From Rhizobium phaseoli (GTDB taxonomy: Bacteria; Pseudomonadota; Alphaproteobacteria; Rhizobiales; Rhizobiaceae), in the NCBI RefSeq assembly GCF_010668805.1, contig NZ_WUFT01000001.1, forward strand, positions 372,001-436,000: a stretch of DNA of 64,000 bases, written 5' to 3'. A program made the position numbers and the translations under genes. Shown in pieces: positions 60,971 to 64,000 of the stretch. The notes beneath the pieces are model-generated. The model ran no database searches. It saw only the letters and a list, made by a program, of their open reading frames with translations, and had not been told where the DNA came from. Each line of letters starts with the position of its first letter. Position 1 is the stretch's first letter.

Positions 60971-61336
60971 TCACTGCGGGCAGGCCTCGCCGCCCGAGCC
61001 GGCATCCCCGGAACCGGCGGTGCAACCCGGCGTCGGTTTGAGATCGGGATTGACGCCGCCCGGATTGATCGTGCTACGGCCGCTGTTGAGCTCGACGCCG
61101 CCATTGCCGCTCGTGCTGCCGGTCGTGCCGGGATCGGTGCCGACGGAACCGCTGCCCGCCGAACCAGTGCCAGCGGATCCGGTGCCAGCCGAGCCCGAGC
61201 CGGAACTTCCCGAGCCGCCGATAACAGGCGCCACCGAAAGCCGCCCGCTGGAATTCGCTCCACCAGCCGTCTGAGCCATGGCCGAGCCGGCAAGGCCGAT
61301 GGAAAGGAGGGATATTGCGATGAGTTTGCAGGACAT
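60971..61336 (-). CDS. small exported Gly/Ser-rich protein of unknown function
   Basis: A 121-residue protein. Residues 1-21 are a signal peptide (MSCKLIAISLLSIGLAGSAM, cut near AQT). Residues about 40-75 are low-complexity repeats of GSAGTGSAG type. Two cysteines near the C-terminus (PGCTAGSGD, EACPQ) could form a disulphide. I do not recognise a family. The start follows GGAGAAAACC. It is followed by a hairpin and appears monocistronic. Confidence 0.65.
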   Translation of the reverse strand: MSCKLIAISLLSIGLAGSAMAQTAGGANSSGRLSVAPVIGGSGSSGSGSAGTGSAGTGSAGSGSVGTDPGTTGSTSGNGGVELNSGRSTINPGGVNPDLKPTPGCTAGSGDAGSGGEACPQ

Positions 61337-61526
61337 GGTTTTCTCCGTGCTTGTTGTCTCAAGGGGAGAACCATTCCGGCGAGGGCATGTTCCTATCGGA
61401 GCCGCGTTTTCATGGTCGTTTGACAGCGGCCGCTGGCCTTTCCCCTTCCGGTAGATCTTTCTGGTTCAGAAAAATTCACGCGACGATTGTTTTCTTCACG
61501 GCGACTGCTATCGTTGCCTTACGATA

Positions 61527-62129
61527 TTGAAGGTTTCATCTTTGTCTCTGCGCCGATTATCGTTTGTTTGTTTTGCTCTGTTGTTTGTAATTTCCACTCC
61601 TGCCGCCGCCGAAGACCGTCGATCCTTTGGCGTCAACGAGCCGTTGCCGGGTGAGGATCCTACATGCGGCGAAGCAAATCGCGCTTTTGAAAACACGTAT
61701 AATTCCGGCAGATATTCAAGTCGGATCTATCTGGCGGATGGCAGTCTGTTCGCGGAACATCGATTCAACGGAAAAACGCTGTATGAGCGAAAAGAAGAAG
61801 GGGGAATATGGTCTTTGTTTACTCGGTTCCCGAGCGAAACCGTAACAGACGCGGGACCAGTCCTCACCGATTGCAAGCTCATTTCGTATGAAAAGAATGA
61901 CAATACCAACGTGGGAATATTCTCCGCCAGGTGGCATCGCGATCCTTATTACGCCTCGGTTAAGATATGGCTGTCGACAACAGATCGCCTAGTGCTCAAG
62001 ACCGAGCGGCTTTTTGCCGCCGGCGCTGGGCCTTTTCCCACTCAAACGGCTGTGGACGTTTTTGAAACCGATCGCGACAAAGTGGTGGTTCCGAGCGGTT
62101 TCCTCATCGACCACTCCTGGATTCGATGA
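61527..62129 (+). CDS. exported protein of unknown function
   Basis: A 200-residue frame opening at TTG 61527, with no clear ribosome site; TTG 61542 is an alternative. A hydrophobic stretch (LSFVCFALLFVISTPAAAED) is a good signal peptide, cut near AAA. The mature protein has two cysteines (PTCGEAN and TDCKLIS), beta-rich patterning and a positively charged C-terminus. No family is recognised. Its base composition is lower in GC than its neighbours, which may indicate acquisition. Confidence 0.6.
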   Translation: MKVSSLSLRRLSFVCFALLFVISTPAAAEDRRSFGVNEPLPGEDPTCGEANRAFENTYNSGRYSSRIYLADGSLFAEHRFNGKTLYERKEEGGIWSLFTRFPSETVTDAGPVLTDCKLISYEKNDNTNVGIFSARWHRDPYYASVKIWLSTTDRLVLKTERLFAAGAGPFPTQTAVDVFETDRDKVVVPSGFLIDHSWIR

Positions 62130-62234
62130 AGTTCCCGACAGGTAGACGGTGGAGAGGGACTGCATCATCTTTTGCCCATCAATCGGCAGGGTGAGTGAAG
62201 CGCGAGTCTGTGTGATATTACGCAGCCACCCCTG

Positions 62235-62708
62235 TCATTCGCCATCCATCATTTTAAACTTTCGCGCCGCCCGAGGGCAGAGCATCGTGAACTGCTTGAT
62301 CAGCGGCGGCATGCCTGAGGAGCACGAAACATCTGCATCCTCTGGTAATGGGAAAGTCACGCGCAGCGGTTCTCCGCTAGCAGGAAGGAAGGACAGGGTA
62401 CCCTTGCGGCAATCGGCGGTGGAACGATAGGTGTCTTTGCCACTTTCTTTCAGATACATCGCCACGCACTGCTCGACAGTCAGTTTCCCGCCATGTGCGA
62501 CCGTCTCGCATCCCGGATCTCGCTCGCAGTATTCCTGAAAGTTGGCCTGATTGACGTTCCCTTCCATAACCGCAGCGCGTGAATCGGTGCCGGTCCTGCT
62601 GACCAGCGTTCCGTCCCACCCACTACATGAGGCGAGAGGGAAATCCTCGGCCTGTGCCGAGGACATGGCAAAGGTGAAAACCACGATACTGAGAAGCGAT
62701 ATCCGCAT
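62235..62708 (-). CDS. cysteine-rich exported protein of unknown function
   Basis: The 157-residue product starts at ATG 62708 after TTAGGAGGATTT, a near-perfect ribosome site. Residues 1-20 are a signal peptide (MRISLLSIVVFTFAMSSAQA). The mature part has seven cysteines (ASCSGW, EYCERDPGCETV, VEQCVAM, ADCRKG, VSCSSG, MLCPRA), likely disulphide-bonded in the periplasm. I do not recognise the family. It lies between a convergent orphan gene and tRNA-Thr. Confidence 0.68.
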   Translation of the reverse strand: MRISLLSIVVFTFAMSSAQAEDFPLASCSGWDGTLVSRTGTDSRAAVMEGNVNQANFQEYCERDPGCETVAHGGKLTVEQCVAMYLKESGKDTYRSTADCRKGTLSFLPASGEPLRVTFPLPEDADVSCSSGMPPLIKQFTMLCPRAARKFKMMDGE

Positions 62709-62911
62709 AAATCCTCCTAATTGGCAGCATGCTCGCGCTCGATCGACATCCAGCCGCTCATGCGAACTGAAGGGCAGCCCGACCGCTTTGAGTGAAGAAG
62801 CCCACGATCTGTTGAAGCTTGCCCGCCGAGCGGCCAAACGTAGCTAAAGGTGGACGCAGGATACTAAAAGAGGCTTGTAATGGAGGTTGTTAGCACGCGA
62901 TTGAGGAAAAA

Positions 62912-62987
62912 TGGTGCCGCTTGCAGGACTCGAACCTGCGACCCCATCATTACGAATGATGTGCTCTACCACCTGAGCTAAAGCGGC
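62912..62987 (-). tRNA. tRNA-Thr (anticodon CGT)
   Basis: A 76-base tRNA including the encoded CCA end. The acceptor stem is GCCGCTT/AAGCGGC, the D-arm has AGCTCAGGTGGTAGAGC, the anticodon arm CATCA-TTCGTAA-TGATG has CGT at the loop centre, and the T-arm is GCAGGTTCGAGTCCTGC. It reads threonine ACG codons. Confidence 0.97.
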
Positions 62988-63108
62988 ATCTCAGGGCCGA
63001 AGCATGCGGCCCGCGATTTGCATGGCGCTGATACAGCCATTGTCCGAAGATTTCAAGCACCCTGTCATGGCTTTGGCAAAAAAGACGGCGGGGGCGGCGA
63101 GAGCCGGT

Positions 63109-64000
63109 TCAGAGGCTGAGCCGGGCGCGGGCGGCCTTGTATTCGGCCTCCAGCCGGTCGACGAGTTTTGCCACCGGCTCGACGGCCTTGACGGTGCTGA
63201 TGCCCTGGCCGCTGCCCCAGATGTCCTTCCAGGCCTTGGCGCCGCCGACTGCCTGTTCGAAATCCATCTTCGAAACATCGGCTGCGGGCAGGTTGTCCGG
63301 GTCCATGCCGGCGGCGACGATCGAGGGCTTGAGATAATTGCCGTGCACGCCGGTGAAATAGTTGGAATAGACGATATCGCCGGCAGCGCCGTCGACGATC
63401 GCCTGCTTGTAGGCCTCGGTGGCGCGCGCCTCTTCAGTGGCGATGAAGGGCGAGCCGATATAGGCCATATCGGCGCCCATCGCCTCTGCGGCGAGAATGG
63501 CGCCGCCGGTGGAAATCGCGCCGGCGAGCAGCAGCGGCCCGTCGAACCATTCGCGGATTTCCTGGATCAGCGCAAAGGGCGACAACGTGCCGGCATGGCC
63601 GCCGGCGCCGGCCGCCACCGCGATCAGCCCGTCGGCCCCCTTGCGGATTGCCGAATGGGCGTGGCGGTTGTTGATAATGTCGTGCAGCACGATGCCGCCA
63701 TAGGAATGCACGGCGGCGTTCACCTCCGGCACGGCGCCGAGCGAGGAGATGACGATCGGCACCTTGTATTTGACGCAGAGTGACAGATCGTGCTCCAGCC
63801 GCTTGTTCGACATATGGACGATCTGATTGACGGCAAAGGGGGCGGCCGGCCTTTCCGGGTGGGCGGCGTCGTGGCGGGCAAGCTCCTCGGTGATTTCGGC
63901 CAGCCATTCGTCGAGCTGGCTTGCCGGCCGGGCGTTCAGCGCCGGAAAGGCGCCGATGACACCCGCCTTGCATTGCGCCAGCGTCAGCACCGGATGCGAG
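63109..64000 (-). CDS. nitronate monooxygenase family protein, 5' end outside the window
   Basis: The frame is open to the right edge. The GTG at 63990 is internal, because the usual start segment (APMF-V-S/N-P) falls just beyond it and the visible start SHPVLTLAQCKAGVIGAFPA matches the family's region after about residue 25. About 296 residues are seen. The FMN site is visible in AVAAGAGGHAGTLSPFALI, LLAGAISTGGAILAAEAMGA and ADMAYIGSPFIATEEARA. The family oxidises alkyl nitronates such as propionate-3-nitronate; 2-nitropropane dioxygenase is the older name. Confidence 0.9.
   Translation of the reverse strand, partial: SHPVLTLAQCKAGVIGAFPALNARPASQLDEWLAEITEELARHDAAHPERPAAPFAVNQIVHMSNKRLEHDLSLCVKYKVPIVISSLGAVPEVNAAVHSYGGIVLHDIINNRHAHSAIRKGADGLIAVAAGAGGHAGTLSPFALIQEIREWFDGPLLLAGAISTGGAILAAEAMGADMAYIGSPFIATEEARATEAYKQAIVDGAAGDIVYSNYFTGVHGNYLKPSIVAAGMDPDNLPAADVSKMDFEQAVGGAKAWKDIWGSGQGISTVKAVEPVAKLVDRLEAEYKAARARLSL

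Noticed and set aside
62912..62987. tRNA-Thr as an integration site of a genomic island
   Set aside because: No integrase gene and no repeated tRNA 3' end were seen in the window.

Overview
The window looks like chromosomal DNA of a Rhizobium-group alphaproteobacterium (R. leguminosarum/R. etli type). The grounds are the high-GC coding bias, a complete frcR-frcBCAK fructose transport locus of the rhizobial type, a SbmA/BacA-like ABC exporter, many ABC uptake systems, and dispersed palindromic intergenic repeats of the kind common in Rhizobium genomes. There is no transposase, phage gene, CRISPR array or symbiosis gene. The organism call is an inference from gene content; no database search was possible.

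Region by region. (1) 1-1071: 3'-truncated GGDEF/EAL protein. (2) 1.6-6.3 kb: a hydroxyproline catabolic group with an Ldh2-family imine reductase, a HypD-like deaminase, a GntR/FCD regulator and a fused aconitase X (cis-3-hydroxyproline dehydratase family). The palindrome TTGTCGACAA lies before both the deaminase and the regulator. (3) 6.4-7.75 kb: an overlapping tetR-NTF2-TfoX operon behind a perfect palindrome. (4) 8.0-11.7 kb: alpha/beta-hydrolase, quinone-oxidoreductase-like MDR enzyme and NemA-type ene-reductase, with a convergent TetR gene; matching double operators sit at both ends. (5) 12.0-18.7 kb: GlxA-like AraC regulator, a polar amino acid ABC importer, a fused peptidase-C26/RidA protein and a DadA-like flavoprotein. 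This is the best candidate for an undescribed catabolic system. (6) 18.7-24.3 kb: FucU/RbsD homologue, frcR and frcBCAK. (7) 24.4-37.0 kb: pyrC, a diguanylate cyclase, VOC protein, DUF1772/TetR pair, pyrE, frk, lldD, pgi, acyl-CoA ligase, and a PRC-barrel protein. (8) 37-40.1 kb: beta-mannosidase and glyoxalase-like protein. (9) 40.2-44.1 kb: YehZYXW-type osmoprotectant ABC importer. (10) 44.5-46.5 kb: LysR-type protein with two HTH domains, and cutC. (11) 46.8-56.1 kb: a deoxy-sugar operon (Zn-dehydrogenase, RbsC/A/B-type importer, FucU, aldo-keto reductase, UxaA-family dehydratase) with a divergent GntR regulator, most consistent with non-phosphorylative L-fucose catabolism. (12) 56.2-60.8 kb: SbmA/BclA-like exporter, MarR, NTF2-like protein, DHA2 efflux pump. 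(13) 61-62.7 kb: three small exported proteins of unknown function. (14) tRNA-Thr(CGT) and a 5'-truncated nitronate monooxygenase.

How the parts work together: FrcBCA imports fructose (and related sugars), FrcK or Frk phosphorylates it and Pgi links fructose-6-P to glucose-6-P. The proposed L-fucose route would yield pyruvate with lactaldehyde or lactate, and LldD could oxidise L-lactate. The hydroxyproline enzymes would deliver L-proline or alpha-ketoglutarate semialdehyde. The C26-RidA-DadA group could strip a gamma-glutamyl group, oxidise the released amine and hydrolyse the imine. Several regulator-operator pairings are visible as repeated palindromes.
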